Of a DNA stretch of 64,000 nt, positions 25,748-34,972 are shown piece after piece. The stretch lies in contig NZ_PKRP01000001.1 of NCBI RefSeq assembly GCF_002855515.1, positions 992,001-1,056,000 on the forward strand. The letters are read 5' to 3'. The notes below the pieces were generated by a model. The model was given only the letters and a program-made list of their open reading frames with translations. It was not told the DNA's origin and did not search any database. The first letter of the stretch is position 1; the number at the start of each line of letters is the position of its first letter. Source of the stretch: Rhizobium sp. TH135. Lineage in GTDB: Bacteria; Pseudomonadota; Alphaproteobacteria; Rhizobiales; Rhizobiaceae. Position numbers and translations under genes: made by a program.

Positions 25748-28072
25748 TCAGATGCTGAACGTGATGATGTGCTCGCCCGCCGTGAGACTTATATCCATCT
25801 GGCTTTCGACGGACTGTCCATTGACCGAGACGTTGCTGCGGATGCTCGATGCCTTCAACGATGCTGAGAGACCTTGCGGAAGTACGACGCGATAGGTCAC
25901 CTGATCCCCCACCAGGCTCCACTCGGCTTCGATCCTCCCTTGCCTCACATCGTGCCAGGCTTTGACGGGCGACAGCGCGGGCAAAATAGCCGGGTCCAGC
26001 TCCAGGTTTGAAAAACCCGCACCTTCAGCCGTCAGCTTCAGGCCAGCCACATCCTCGAACAACCACTGGCAGACGGCGCCATAGGCATAATGGTTGTAGC
26101 TGTTCATATCCGGATCGTAGATCGAGCCGTCCTCGGCCACCGCGTCCCAGCGCTCCCAGATGGAGGTCGCGCCACGCTCGACCTGATAGAGCCAGCCCGG
26201 CACCTTGCGATTGAGAAAAACCTTTTCCGCAAGATCGAGCATGCCGAGTTCAGTGAGCGCTGGCAGCAACGCGGGCGTGCCGATAAACCCTGTACCGATG
26301 ACGCCATCGGTTTCCTCGACCACGCGGCGGAAATAGGCCTTGCCCGCCTCCTTGTAGTCATCGGGAACGAGACCATGCAGGAAGGCAAGCGCCCAGGACG
26401 TCTGGTCGTTATGCGCAATCCGACCGGAGGGCGAAAAGAACTCTGTGCGGAAGGCGGCGCGGATTGCATCTACACGCTCGTCCAGTCGGCGCGCCTCGTC
26501 GTCACGGCCGAGGATGCGACCGATACGCGCCGCGAGTTGTGTGGAGATGAAATGGTAGAGCGTGGCGGCACAATCGTCAGCGACGGTCGGTCGCGGCTTA
26601 CGGTTATCGCCGACGGGCTGGAGCCAGTCGCCAAAAGTGAAGCCGTGATCGCCCCACTCGGCCGGCGGGCGGATGATCGGGCCGTTGGAAATGCCCCAGA
26701 GATAGTCGAGCCATTTGATCATGGCCGGGAAGCATTCCGCCAGGACCTCCCTATTGCCGTAATGCAGGTAGAGCTGCCACGGGATGATGACGATGGCATC
26801 GCCCCAACCGGTCGAGCCGGCCCAGTCGCCGCGCGCATCGATCGGATGCAGTCGAGTCGGGTCGGGAGAGAAGTGCGGAACCGCACCATTCTCGCGCTGG
26901 TCATGCATGACGTCGCGCAGATACTTGATCAGGAAACGTTCGCTGTCTGCAAGCCAGCAGGCGGTGCCTGCGAAGACCTGTGCGTCTCCCGTCCAGCCGA
27001 GGCGCTCATCGCGTTGCGGGCAGTCCGTCGGGATCTCGATGAAGTTCGAACGCTGTGACCAGATGGTGTTTTCGACGAGCCGATTGACCGCGGCAACACC
27101 TGTGGTGATGCCGCCAGTGGAGACCGGAACCGAGCTGATCGGCACCATCTCGATGGAAAGGAGGCTGACGTCTCCTTCGAGCGTCACCCGTGCATAGCGA
27201 AAGCCCATGAAGGTGAAGAGCGGGGCATAGGTTTCCTCGCCTTCGCCAGACAGGGTGTAGCGCAGCTCGGCGCGGGCGCTACGATAATTCCGGTTGTCGA
27301 AGGCCTTGTCCGGCCCAAGGATCTCGGAGTGCTCGACGCGGACTGACGCGCCCGGCTTTCCGCTGACACGGAGCCGAATGTATGCACCGGCGTTCTGGCC
27401 GAAATCATAGAGTGTCCGGTTTTCGGCATCCTGCCACTGCTCGATCGGCGCGAGCGGTGCGAGCTCCCTCACCGCGTCCGCCTCGTGCGGCACGAGCAGG
27501 CCCTTGTCGAAATCGAGCAGGTCCATGCCGGATTCGGCGCGAGGCGTAATCCGGGCATCGTAGTCTTCGCCGAAATAGATCCCGTTGCGCGTTACCGGGG
27601 ATAGACCGCTCTTCCAGCTCGCATCGGTGACCAGCAGTGCTGCGCCGTCAGCCTCGATTTCGGCGATCGCCGCAACACGGTCACCCCAGCAATTGAAGAT
27701 GGGATTGGAGGCCCAAAGCAACTGGCTGCGATACCAGCCATCACCAAGCCAGATCTCGATCCGGTTTTCTCCGACCTGAAGAAGCTCGGATACCTCATAG
27801 GCTTGATAGGCGATCCGGTCGTCATAGCAGGTCCAGCCGGGCGTCAGCAGATCCTCACCGACGCGCTTGCCATTGATGAAGGCGCGGTAGAGACCGAGCG
27901 CAGAAATCCTCAAGGTTGCCGTCGAGGGGAGGCTATCCACCTGCCAGGACCTCTGCACGAAGGTGCCGGCTGCGCCCTGCCCCTTGTCAATCTCGGGCGC
28001 AATCATCTCAGCCCGCGCAAAGGGCTGACTGCCGGATGCCAAAATCGAGCCTGCCAGAGAGGGCCTGTCCAT
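25748..28072 (-). CDS. Alpha-L-rhamnosidase (GH78)
   Basis: 774 residues from ATG 28072 (GGGAG upstream). The N-terminal half has carbohydrate-binding and beta-sandwich modules (RISALGLYRAFINGKRVGEDLLTPGWT, IWLGDGWYRS). The (alpha/alpha)6 catalytic region carries the GH78 motif DCPQRDERLGWTGDAQVF, with the Asp and Glu residues used in catalysis, and VERGATSIWERWDA. No signal peptide is seen, so it acts in the cytoplasm on imported rhamnosides. First gene of an operon that continues with a full CUT1 importer; the divergent LacI gene likely controls it. Confidence 0.92.
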   Translation of the reverse strand: MDRPSLAGSILASGSQPFARAEMIAPEIDKGQGAAGTFVQRSWQVDSLPSTATLRISALGLYRAFINGKRVGEDLLTPGWTCYDDRIAYQAYEVSELLQVGENRIEIWLGDGWYRSQLLWASNPIFNCWGDRVAAIAEIEADGAALLVTDASWKSGLSPVTRNGIYFGEDYDARITPRAESGMDLLDFDKGLLVPHEADAVRELAPLAPIEQWQDAENRTLYDFGQNAGAYIRLRVSGKPGASVRVEHSEILGPDKAFDNRNYRSARAELRYTLSGEGEETYAPLFTFMGFRYARVTLEGDVSLLSIEMVPISSVPVSTGGITTGVAAVNRLVENTIWSQRSNFIEIPTDCPQRDERLGWTGDAQVFAGTACWLADSERFLIKYLRDVMHDQRENGAVPHFSPDPTRLHPIDARGDWAGSTGWGDAIVIIPWQLYLHYGNREVLAECFPAMIKWLDYLWGISNGPIIRPPAEWGDHGFTFGDWLQPVGDNRKPRPTVADDCAATLYHFISTQLAARIGRILGRDDEARRLDERVDAIRAAFRTEFFSPSGRIAHNDQTSWALAFLHGLVPDDYKEAGKAYFRRVVEETDGVIGTGFIGTPALLPALTELGMLDLAEKVFLNRKVPGWLYQVERGATSIWERWDAVAEDGSIYDPDMNSYNHYAYGAVCQWLFEDVAGLKLTAEGAGFSNLELDPAILPALSPVKAWHDVRQGRIEAEWSLVGDQVTYRVVLPQGLSASLKASSIRSNVSVNGQSVESQMDISLTAGEHIITFSI

Positions 28073-28124
28073 GGTGTCTCTACTCCCGCCGGTGCATACC
28101 CATAAGGCCACGCCGGTCATTTTG

Positions 28125-28195
28125 TGTATCGTTCTATGTATATCATTCTACAAACTCGTTTGCCGCGCAAGCGCTTTTTGCATATAGTAGATGCA
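28125..28195. promoter_or_regulatory. Operator-rich divergent promoter between rhamnosidase operon and lacI-type gene
   Basis: Three elements lie in the 149-bp gap. Direct repeats TATCGTTCTA (28127-28136) and TATCATTCTA (28141-28150) are 14 bp apart. The perfect 8-bp palindrome AAGCGCTT (28169-28176) fits the LacI-family AAnCGnTT core. TGCATATAGTAGATGCA (28179-28195) is an inverted repeat with 5-bp arms. The AAGCGCTT element is the best candidate site for the adjacent LacI-type protein; the direct repeats may be a second regulator's site. Confidence 0.5.
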
Positions 28196-28221
28196 AGGAT
28201 GATGCGTAGACGGGATTACCT

Positions 28222-29247
28222 ATGGAAAAACAGAAGCTTGGCCCACCGACGGATCGCGTGACGATCCGCCATGTCGCCGAGCATGCGGGCGTTTCGGTGG
28301 CCGCCGTGTCCAAGGTTCTGCGCAATGCCTACGGTGTGTCAGAGGCACTGCGGACCAAGGTCGAAAACGCCATCGACCTTCTGAAGTATCGTCCGTCGAC
28401 GGCGGCACGGGCCATGCGCGGCCGGACTTACACCGTTGGCATTTTGGTCGTGGAACTGACCAACCCGTTCGTCCCGGTTCTGCTCGAAGGGATCGACGCA
28501 GGTCTGGCAGAGGCGAATTATAAAGCGATGGTCGGCGTCGGCCGCGCGGCCTCCAAGCTCGAGACATCGATGATCGAGTCGATGATCGACACCAGGATGG
28601 ATGGCCTGGTCCTGATCGGGCCGCAGATCTCGGGAAGCGTGGTTGCGCACTATGCGAAACAGATCCCCATCGTCGCGATTGCCCACCACGAACCTCAGGC
28701 GACCTTGTACGACACGGTCAATTCGGACGATTTCGCGGGGGCGCAGATGGCCGTCGAAGCGCTGGCATCACGGGGCTACAGCGATATCGCCATGCTGAGC
28801 TATGACCGGTCGGACAGCCCCAGTTCGGTCGTCGCGGTGCAGCGTGAGGCGGGATACAAGGCGGCCATGGCTGCGATCGGATTGAAAGACAAGGCACGGA
28901 TAATCCGCCATCCCCATCCGAGCGAATCTAGGAAGAAGGAACTAGCGGCCTTGCTCTCTTCGGAAGACAGGCCGCGGGCGATCTTCGTCTGGTCCGATCT
29001 CGATGCCGTTCCGCTGCTGGCGGCCTGTCACGAATTGGGCATCGACGTCCCCGGCTCACTCGCCGTCATCGGCTACGACGACTGTTCGCTCGCCGGACAG
29101 CCGGCCGTCAGCCTCTCCAGCGTCAACCAGGATCCGCTGGAACTCGGCGCCCGGGCAAGCGAATTGCTGCTTAGTCGCATCGAAGGCCGTGAAGACGCGC
29201 AGCATGTTCTCTTTCCGCCAAAGGTCGTGCTTCGCCGCAGCATATGA
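28222..29247 (+). CDS. LacI-family transcriptional regulator of the rhamnoside operon
   Basis: 341 residues. The N-terminal helix-turn-helix is VTIRHVAEHAGVSVAAVSKVLRNAYGVSEALRTKVENAI, with a hinge helix YRPSTAARAMRGRTY, then a sugar-binding periplasmic-protein-like domain (VGILVVELTNPFVPVLLEGI ... AVIGYDDCSLAGQPAVSLSSVNQDPLELG). Divergently placed to the rhamnosidase operon across a gap with LacI-type palindromes, so it is probably the local repressor, induced by a rhamnoside or rhamnose. Confidence 0.92.
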   Translation: MEKQKLGPPTDRVTIRHVAEHAGVSVAAVSKVLRNAYGVSEALRTKVENAIDLLKYRPSTAARAMRGRTYTVGILVVELTNPFVPVLLEGIDAGLAEANYKAMVGVGRAASKLETSMIESMIDTRMDGLVLIGPQISGSVVAHYAKQIPIVAIAHHEPQATLYDTVNSDDFAGAQMAVEALASRGYSDIAMLSYDRSDSPSSVVAVQREAGYKAAMAAIGLKDKARIIRHPHPSESRKKELAALLSSEDRPRAIFVWSDLDAVPLLAACHELGIDVPGSLAVIGYDDCSLAGQPAVSLSSVNQDPLELGARASELLLSRIEGREDAQHVLFPPKVVLRRSI

Positions 29248-29826
29248 CTGTGGCGAATGGACAATGTGTCGACCCATTACCCGCGGGGCAACCTTGTTTC
29301 AAAAGCTCACTCGCAGCAGACGGCTATGGCTACACAAATGAAGCTGTCCGCGAAACGCTAGCCTCACCTTTGGCTTGACGCCCTTTAAGGGGTTCGAACC
29401 GCCATGCCGTCGGATGCATGCCGGCAGAAAAAAGAGCCAGATCATGGATAGCGTCCGTCAAGCTGGTGTAATTTCGGGTTTGGGACCAGACTTTCAGGTT
29501 TGGCGGCGCTTGAGTGAATTGCGGCGGCTCTGCGGTTATCTTTGACCTTCAACATATATAGCTTGCCGATCGAATTTGGTTGCTTGAACTGGTTCCTGCG
29601 CCCCGGCTCGACTACTTCTTCATGCCTGGCCCGGCCGAACCGGATGGCGCTTCCTGTTGTTGCAGCGTGAAGAGTGATCATGCCGAAATGAAGAGTGCGG
29701 CAATGAGGGGCCTGATTGCAGCAAGACTTGTGGTAGGCGCATTACGTATCCTAGCTGTCATCGTGCGGATCGGCTAAGATCCACAAACCACCGCCAAGAT
29801 TTCCCTAGCTAGGGTCAAAGAGATTT
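29248..29826. other. 579-bp region with no recognised gene
   Basis: Short frames here (plus strand 29580-29777 and minus strand 29442-29681) show no family resemblance. Two abutting perfect palindromes, CCCTTTAAGGG (29381-29391) and GGTTCGAACC (29391-29400), are followed by an imperfect hairpin TGCCG/CGGCA at 29405-29426. The 29820 end should contain the promoter of the AraC-type gene. The lower GC and lack of coding signal suggest decayed sequence, but no parent gene was identified. Confidence 0.4.
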
Positions 29827-30750
29827 GTGCCAGTGAATGCACCAATTGATCCGCAGGCGCCAACAGATCCGCAATCCAGGCGCCGGCATCTCGTCGATGT
29901 CATATCGCAGATGTCGGCCGAGGACATTTCCATACCAAATCCGGTGCCTGGCCTGTCGATCTACAGGCTCACAGAGAGTTCGACAGATTTCTGTGGCGTT
30001 TACGAGCCTAGTGTCTGTTTTATCCTCAACGGCAGCAAATTGGTGAGCACCGGTGGCGATGTTATTCAGTATGCAGAGAACTCCTACCTGATCACGGCGA
30101 TCGGAATGCCGATGAGCGGCTGGGCGCGTTCCGCCAGTGCCACAGATCCTTACATCGCCATGTTGCTGCGTCTCGATCTGGAGCTGATACGTCGCCTGAT
30201 CGTGGAATATGACATGGATCATGCAGTCGCACCGGCGTCTGGCCCGATGGTTGGCCATCTGTCGGAGCGTCTTGTGGGGCTTCTTCATGAATTGATTCTT
30301 CTGGATCCGGACAACCCAGAATTTCAGTTCATGCATCGACATATCCAAACAGAAATCTTCTATCGTCTGCTTGTTACCCCACAAGGCCGTCAGCTTCGCG
30401 ATTTTGCCCTCGCGGATACCACAAGCCACCGCATCACAACTGCGGTGAACTTCATTAGAGACAACTATTCCTCGACCCTAAGTGTCAAGCAACTCGCCGA
30501 CCTATCGCGCATGGGGGTCTCCACGTTCCACAATCATTTCAAGACGCTAACCGGGATGAGCCCAGGCCAGCTGCAACAACAGATCCGGCTGCACCACGCA
30601 AGAGCGAAACTGCTCTCCAGCGAACGCGATATTGCCAGTGTGGCCCTGTCGGTCGGTTACGAAAGCCAGTCACAGTTCAGTCGGGAATTTCGCCGGCTCT
30701 TTGGGCATTCACCTTCAGAAATCCTCAAGAGAACCAGAGCGAATCGATAG
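29827..30750 (+). CDS. AraC-family transcriptional regulator
   Basis: 307 residues from GTG 29827. N-terminal AraC_N-type ligand domain (LSIYRLTESSTDFCGVYEPSVCFILNGSKLV) and C-terminal double helix-turn-helix (NFIRDNYSSTLSVKQLADLSRMGVSTFHNHFKTLTGMSPGQLQQQIRL ... IASVALSVGYESQSQFSREFRRLFGHSP). This subclass often controls alcohol or aldehyde oxidation genes. It is followed in the same direction, after 171 bp, by the Mo/Fe-S dehydrogenase genes and is their most likely regulator. Confidence 0.9.
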   Translation: MPVNAPIDPQAPTDPQSRRRHLVDVISQMSAEDISIPNPVPGLSIYRLTESSTDFCGVYEPSVCFILNGSKLVSTGGDVIQYAENSYLITAIGMPMSGWARSASATDPYIAMLLRLDLELIRRLIVEYDMDHAVAPASGPMVGHLSERLVGLLHELILLDPDNPEFQFMHRHIQTEIFYRLLVTPQGRQLRDFALADTTSHRITTAVNFIRDNYSSTLSVKQLADLSRMGVSTFHNHFKTLTGMSPGQLQQQIRLHHARAKLLSSERDIASVALSVGYESQSQFSREFRRLFGHSPSEILKRTRANR

Positions 30751-30793
30751 GTGAGTACACCGTGAAGTCCACCGCAGCGGAAACTCTCACAAT

Positions 30794-30848
30794 CTTGGTA
30801 CCAAGAGGATTAGGCAAGAATTCAAGAGAATGTTCCCTACGAAGGGAA
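30794..30848. promoter_or_regulatory. Pair of palindromes in the promoter gap before the dehydrogenase operon
   Basis: CTTGGTACCAAG (30794-30805) is a perfect 12-bp palindrome, and TTCCCT (30833-30838) / AGGGAA (30843-30848) forms a perfect inverted repeat with a 4-base centre. Both lie within the 171 bp between the AraC gene and the Fe-S subunit gene. They are candidate operator sites; the binding protein is not known. Confidence 0.4.
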
Positions 30849-30921
30849 GTCCCATTCGAATACTCTGACACAGGGTGCGTTCCGCTGGGCGCTGCTGAAA
30901 CTCGAACCATGGGACATCACG

Positions 30922-31380
30922 ATGGTGACGCTTACGATAAACGGTACGGCGCATGAAATCGACGCCGAGCCCGATATGCCACTTCTCTGGGCGATCCGAG
31001 ACCTTGTTGGGTTAACGGGAACGAAGTTTGGCTGTGGCATGGCCCAATGCGGCGCATGCACGGTCCATCTGGACGGTTCACCAGTTAGATCTTGTCAGAC
31101 CTTTGTCGGCGATGTCGGCGAGGCAAAGATCACGACAATCGAAGGATTGACGGGCAAGGTCGCTGAGACAGTGCAAGCGGTTTGGACAGAACTTGACGTC
31201 CCCCAGTGCGGCTATTGCCAGTCCGGCCAGATCATGTCCGCGACTGATCTTCTGACGAACAATCCTAAGCCGACTGACGACGACATCGATGGCGCCATGG
31301 CCGGGAACCTCTGTCGTTGCGCGACCTATCACCGGATCCGTGCCGGGATCCATGAAGCCGCAAAACGTCTGGAGGCTTGA
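30922..31380 (+). CDS. 2Fe-2S subunit of a molybdenum hydroxylase (isoquinoline 1-oxidoreductase alpha-like)
   Basis: 152 residues. The N-terminal plant-ferredoxin-type cluster is held by [26 protein letters not shown], and the second cluster domain by [16 protein letters not shown] ... [16 protein letters not shown]. This is the small subunit of xanthine-oxidase-family enzymes with IorAB architecture, which lack an FAD subunit and pass electrons to a cytochrome or quinone. It is 3 bp from the large subunit gene. Substrates of the family are N-heterocycles and aldehydes. Confidence 0.93.
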   Translation: MVTLTINGTAHEIDAEPDMPLLWAIRDLVGLTGTKFGCGMAQCGACTVHLDGSPVRSCQTFVGDVGEAKITTIEGLTGKVAETVQAVWTELDVPQCGYCQSGQIMSATDLLTNNPKPTDDDIDGAMAGNLCRCATYHRIRAGIHEAAKRLEA

Positions 31381-31383
31381 GCC

Positions 31384-33594
31384 ATGTTCACCAAACCTAC
31401 AAACTATGCCCGTTTCCGCGCAGCACAGCCTTCGGTATCGAGAAGAGGGGTCCTCATCGGCGCTTTGGCAACTGGTGGTGGATTGGCCGTCGGATTTCGT
31501 CTCCTGCCCGTATCGGAGGCGCAGGCCGCCACGGCCGCCGACCAGACTGTAAGCCAGTTCACCCCCTATGTTCTGATCGAGCCGTCGGGCAAGGTCACGG
31601 TCTTGTCGTCCCAGTTTGAGATGGGACAAGGCTCCTATAACGGCATCGCGACACTGGTCGCGGAAGAGCTTGACGCCGACTGGTCGACAATTGAAGTGGT
31701 CGGAGCTGCAGGCGATGTGAAATCACTTGGCAACCTTGCTTTCGGGGGCGCGCTTCAGGCAACCGGTGGCTCCACCTCGATGTTCACCTCCTGGGACCGC
31801 TACCGCCAGGCCGGTGCTGCAACGCGTGCAATGCTGGTTTCTGCCGCAGCCGAACAATGGGGTATTCCAGCGTCTGAAATCAAAGTCGAAAACGGAATTT
31901 TGTCACACGCCTCCGGAAAACAGGGGGGTTTCGGCGAGTTTGCAGCAACCGCTGCAAAGATGCCGGTCCCGGCAAATGTCAGCTTGAAGAGCCCGGCTGA
32001 CTGGAAGCTGATAGGCAAGGAAGATCTGAAGCGGTTCGATAGCGCCCGCAAGACGAATGGGACTGAAAGCTACACGCTCGACGTAAAGCTTCCGGGAATG
32101 CTGACGGCAGTGATGATTCATCCGCCTCTGTTCGGCGCGAAAGTGAAGTCGTTTGACGCCACCGCAGCGCGCGAAGTTCCAGGTGTCGTCGACGTCGTCG
32201 AGACGCCACGAGGCGTTGCGGTTGTCGGGCAGCACATGTGGGCAGCGATGAAGGGACGCGACGCGGTAACCGTCGAGTGGGATGACATTGCAGCGGAAAA
32301 GCGCGGGACAACCGAGCTTTTGGCGCTCTACAAGGATTTGGCCAGCAAACCAGCTCCTGCCCTTGCACGCAAGGACGGCGACGTTGACGCGTCGTTCAAG
32401 ACGGCAGTGAAGGTGATCGAAGCCACTCTGAAATTCCCTTATCTCTCCCATGCAGCCATGGAGCCTTTGAACGCGGTTGCCCGGCGAAATGAGGATGGGA
32501 CCGTCGAAATCTGGGGCGGGCATCAATTCCCGGATGTCTATCAAGGCCTGGCAGCACAGATTGCAGAGGTCACGCCCGATAAGATCAAGCTTCACGTGAT
32601 GAAGACGGGCGGCAGTTTCGGGCGGCGTGCCGTGTTCGATGGCGACGTGGTCGTGGAAGCGGTCTATGTGGCGAAAGCCATTGGCTACCGCGCACCGGTC
32701 AAGGTCCAGTGGACCCGCGAAGATGACATGCGCGCCGGTCGTTACCGGCCGATGTATGTCCACCAGCTCAAGGCAGCTTTGGATGCTGACGGCAAGCTTG
32801 TTGCATTTGAAGATCATGTTGTCGGCCAGTCTATCATGGCCAAAACCATGTTCGAGGGAATGGTCAAGGATGGCGTCGACCCGACCTCCGTCGAGGGGAT
32901 CAGCAACATTCCCTATGGCATACCGAACCAGAAAATCGGGCTGACAACGGTCGACGTCGGCGTGCCTGTCTTATGGTGGCGCTCCGTTGGGCATACCCAC
33001 ACAGCGTTCGCTGCAGAGACCATGATGGACGAGCTTGCAGAGGCTGCAGGACAAGACCCCGTCGAATTCCGTCTTTCGTTGCTGGAACCCGCTTCGCGCC
33101 ATGCCGCGGTCCTCAAGCTGGCAGCAGAAAAGGCAGAGTGGGGCAAGCCAGTACCGGAAGGGATCTTCAGAGGCGTGGCGGTTGCCGAGAGCTTCGGAAC
33201 CGTGGTCGCTGAAATCGCAGATGTCTCACTGAAGCCGGACGGCGGCTTCAAGGTGGAGCGTGTCGTCGCCGCCGTGGACTGCGGGCTCGCCATCAATCCG
33301 GGTCAGGTCCGCGCCCAGATTGAGGGCGGCATCGGCTTCGGCCTCGGTGCGATCTCGGCAGAAAAGATCACATTGACGGCTGGTGAGGTGGACCAGAGCA
33401 ACTACGATTCCTACACACCGCTGAGGATAGACGCGATGCCGAAGGTCGAAGTCCATATTCTTCCTTCAGCCAATCCGCCGTCAGGCATCGGTGAACCTGG
33501 GGTTCCACCGATCGGTCCGGCAGTCGCAAACGCACTGTACAAGGCACGCGGCCAGCGTATCCGTACGCTACCCTTCAATCTGCCCTCGGCATAA
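31384..33594 (+). CDS. Molybdopterin-binding subunit of an isoquinoline-oxidoreductase/aldehyde-oxidase-type enzyme
   Basis: 736 residues. A twin-arginine leader ([20 protein letters not shown]) sends the complex to the periplasm. Family landmarks: [19 protein letters not shown], the cofactor loop [21 protein letters not shown], and the C-terminal [19 protein letters not shown], where the Glu of GEPGVPP is the expected catalytic base. Partner of the 2Fe-2S subunit; a c-type cytochrome follows and probably accepts the electrons. It oxidises an aldehyde or N-heteroaromatic; the substrate cannot be told from sequence. Confidence 0.92.
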   Translation: MFTKPTNYARFRAAQPSVSRRGVLIGALATGGGLAVGFRLLPVSEAQAATAADQTVSQFTPYVLIEPSGKVTVLSSQFEMGQGSYNGIATLVAEELDADWSTIEVVGAAGDVKSLGNLAFGGALQATGGSTSMFTSWDRYRQAGAATRAMLVSAAAEQWGIPASEIKVENGILSHASGKQGGFGEFAATAAKMPVPANVSLKSPADWKLIGKEDLKRFDSARKTNGTESYTLDVKLPGMLTAVMIHPPLFGAKVKSFDATAAREVPGVVDVVETPRGVAVVGQHMWAAMKGRDAVTVEWDDIAAEKRGTTELLALYKDLASKPAPALARKDGDVDASFKTAVKVIEATLKFPYLSHAAMEPLNAVARRNEDGTVEIWGGHQFPDVYQGLAAQIAEVTPDKIKLHVMKTGGSFGRRAVFDGDVVVEAVYVAKAIGYRAPVKVQWTREDDMRAGRYRPMYVHQLKAALDADGKLVAFEDHVVGQSIMAKTMFEGMVKDGVDPTSVEGISNIPYGIPNQKIGLTTVDVGVPVLWWRSVGHTHTAFAAETMMDELAEAAGQDPVEFRLSLLEPASRHAAVLKLAAEKAEWGKPVPEGIFRGVAVAESFGTVVAEIADVSLKPDGGFKVERVVAAVDCGLAINPGQVRAQIEGGIGFGLGAISAEKITLTAGEVDQSNYDSYTPLRIDAMPKVEVHILPSANPPSGIGEPGVPPIGPAVANALYKARGQRIRTLPFNLPSA

Positions 33595-33602
33595 CGGTCT
33601 GC

Positions 33603-33631
33603 GCATACCCGGCTCAAGTGGCCGGGTATGC
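33603..33631 (+). terminator. Strong hairpin after the molybdopterin subunit gene
   Basis: GCATACCCGGC (33603-33613) and GCCGGGTATGC (33621-33631) form a perfect 11-bp stem with a 7-base loop, followed by TTTCCCC. The T-run is short, so it may act as a partial terminator or as a 3' stability element ahead of the cytochrome gene. Confidence 0.6.
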
Positions 33632-33717
33632 TTTCCCCTAACCATCGTCCAAATTCGTTCAATCCACAGCAAGTTGAATTGCTGACTGTGGTCACCTCTA
33701 TGATTGGAATTTTCCAG

Positions 33718-34092
33718 ATGCGCTTCACGTTAACGGCGGCAGCGGTCGCGACCTATGCTACGCTTGCGGTACAGGTATCCATTGCACAAGGGACCGAAGA
33801 GGGACAGAGGCTGTTCAAACAGCGCTGTCAGAGTTGCCACTCGGTGACACCAAGCAAGAACAGCCCAGCAGGCCCCAACCTTATCGGCGTCATCGGCCGA
33901 GCAAGCGGCTCCACCGATTTCAGATATTCGGCGGCAATGAAAAATGCCGGCCTGAGATGGGACGCAGGCACCCTCGATCAATATCTTTCTGCACCCGCCA
34001 AACTGATCCCGGGAACGCGTATGGCCGTCGCTGTTACAAACCCGCAGCAGCGCAAGGCCATCGTGGAATACCTGGCCTCATTGAACAACTGA
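33718..34092 (+). CDS. Class I c-type cytochrome, exported
   Basis: 124 residues from ATG 33718. Signal peptide MRFTLTAAAVATYATLAVQVSIA, then a single haem site CQSCH (FKQRCQSCHSV) and the sixth-ligand Met in PGTRMAV near the C-terminus. The GPNLIGVIGRASGSTDFRYSAAM stretch resembles mitochondrial-type cytochrome c. It follows the Mo/Fe-S dehydrogenase by about 120 bp and is its probable electron acceptor, linking it to a terminal oxidase. In-frame codons at 33628 and 33700 are possible longer starts but would spoil the signal peptide. Confidence 0.88.
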   Translation: MRFTLTAAAVATYATLAVQVSIAQGTEEGQRLFKQRCQSCHSVTPSKNSPAGPNLIGVIGRASGSTDFRYSAAMKNAGLRWDAGTLDQYLSAPAKLIPGTRMAVAVTNPQQRKAIVEYLASLNN

Positions 34093-34146
34093 GGCAATAA
34101 CGTTGGACTGGTGAAGCAATTCTTTCACGCCCATGAGACCCGTCAG

Positions 34147-34158
34147 TGACATTTGTCA
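34147..34158. promoter_or_regulatory. Putative TetR operator TGACATTTGTCA
   Basis: A 12-bp inverted repeat (arms TGACA/TGTCA) lies 50 bp before the preferred TTG start of the TetR gene at 34209. A copy with 10 of 12 matching bases, TGCCATTTGTCT, lies at 37724-37735 in the promoter of the aldo-keto reductase gene, next to two TGACATTT half-sites. It is a likely autoregulatory site of the TetR protein. Confidence 0.5.
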
Positions 34159-34208
34159 TCGACTGCCATTCAGACTATGGTCGACCTCTGGCATCAGAGG
34201 ATACGGTA

Positions 34209-34811
34209 TTGAGCCTGAGAGAACGCAAGAAAGACAAGACAAGAACGCAGCTCCTCGAGGCAGCTCTGGAACTCATCGGTCGGCAGGGTTTTGCTGACAC
34301 AACCATAAGTCAAATCGCTGCCGCAGTCGATGTTTCGCCACGAACCCTGCTGCGATACTTCCCGACCAAGGAGGATGTGATCGTCAGTTGGGTCGACGAC
34401 ACCATCACGATCTTCATTGATACTCTGACGGCAAGGCCACAGGACGAGGCCGCTCAACAGTCATTGATGGCGGCATCTCGAGCAATGCTGGAAGCTTACC
34501 AGCAGCGTTCGGAGTTCTACCTCGTGATCGAGAAGACGATCGCTTCATCTCCCTCTGTCAGCGCCAGAAAACAGGAGATGTCGGCAGCGCTTGCAGAGAG
34601 AGTTGAAAAGCATCTTCAAGCTAGAGCCGGTAGCGATTTCGACAGCCTGAGGACCGAAGTGCTGACGGCCATCGTATTTTCCATGATCCGAGTTTCAATA
34701 CGGCGCTGGCTGGCAACGGACGGCAAGGCAGATCTTTTGTCGGTGTTTGATAAGGTGACAAGGATCGTGCCATTGACCGACGACGACATGGTCGACACGG
34801 AAGACGTTTGA
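34209..34811 (+). CDS. TetR/AcrR-family regulator
   Basis: 200 residues from TTG 34209, chosen because AGAGG lies 8 bp upstream and the family usually starts close to LRERKK; GTG 34146 would add 21 residues and put the palindrome inside the gene. Helix-turn-helix: KTRTQLLEAALELIGRQGFADTTISQIAAAVDVSPRTLLRYFPTKEDVI. The C-terminal ligand domain is variable. It sits between the cytochrome gene and the thioesterase/thiolase pair and is a candidate regulator of the latter and of the aldo-keto reductase at 36762-37637. Confidence 0.88.
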   Translation: MSLRERKKDKTRTQLLEAALELIGRQGFADTTISQIAAAVDVSPRTLLRYFPTKEDVIVSWVDDTITIFIDTLTARPQDEAAQQSLMAASRAMLEAYQQRSEFYLVIEKTIASSPSVSARKQEMSAALAERVEKHLQARAGSDFDSLRTEVLTAIVFSMIRVSIRRWLATDGKADLLSVFDKVTRIVPLTDDDMVDTEDV

Positions 34812-34881
34812 CGGCTCGCGGCCACCACGACCTGAGTTTCGCCTGCGAGAGTGTCTCACAATTCAAGTTGCGTTTCGGCAA

Positions 34882-34917
34882 AAGCCATATAGATTTCGCT
34901 CGAACTCTATATGGCTT
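34882..34917. promoter_or_regulatory. Perfect 12-bp-arm inverted repeat upstream of the thioesterase gene
   Basis: AAGCCATATAGA (34882-34893) and TCTATATGGCTT (34906-34917) are exact reverse complements separated by 12 bases. It lies in the 161-bp gap between tetR and the thioesterase start (34973), whose arms are AT-rich inside and GC-rich outside. There is no T-run, so an operator with two half-sites two turns apart is more likely than a terminator. Confidence 0.6.
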
Positions 34918-34972
34918 CGCGTCTGACTGCGAGGCCACCAAACAGCTAGCCGCAGCCAGGGAGCACGACCTC

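Noticed and set aside
26090..27058. 322-codon plus-strand frame inside the rhamnosidase gene
   Set aside because: Antisense shadow of a GH78 enzyme with clear catalytic motifs; no own ribosome site or domain.
29381..29426. GGTTCGAACC followed by a hairpin, looking like a tRNA T-arm or an integration site
   Set aside because: The bases flanking TTCGAAC do not pair as a T-stem, no anticodon or acceptor arm can be drawn upstream, and no integrase gene is near.
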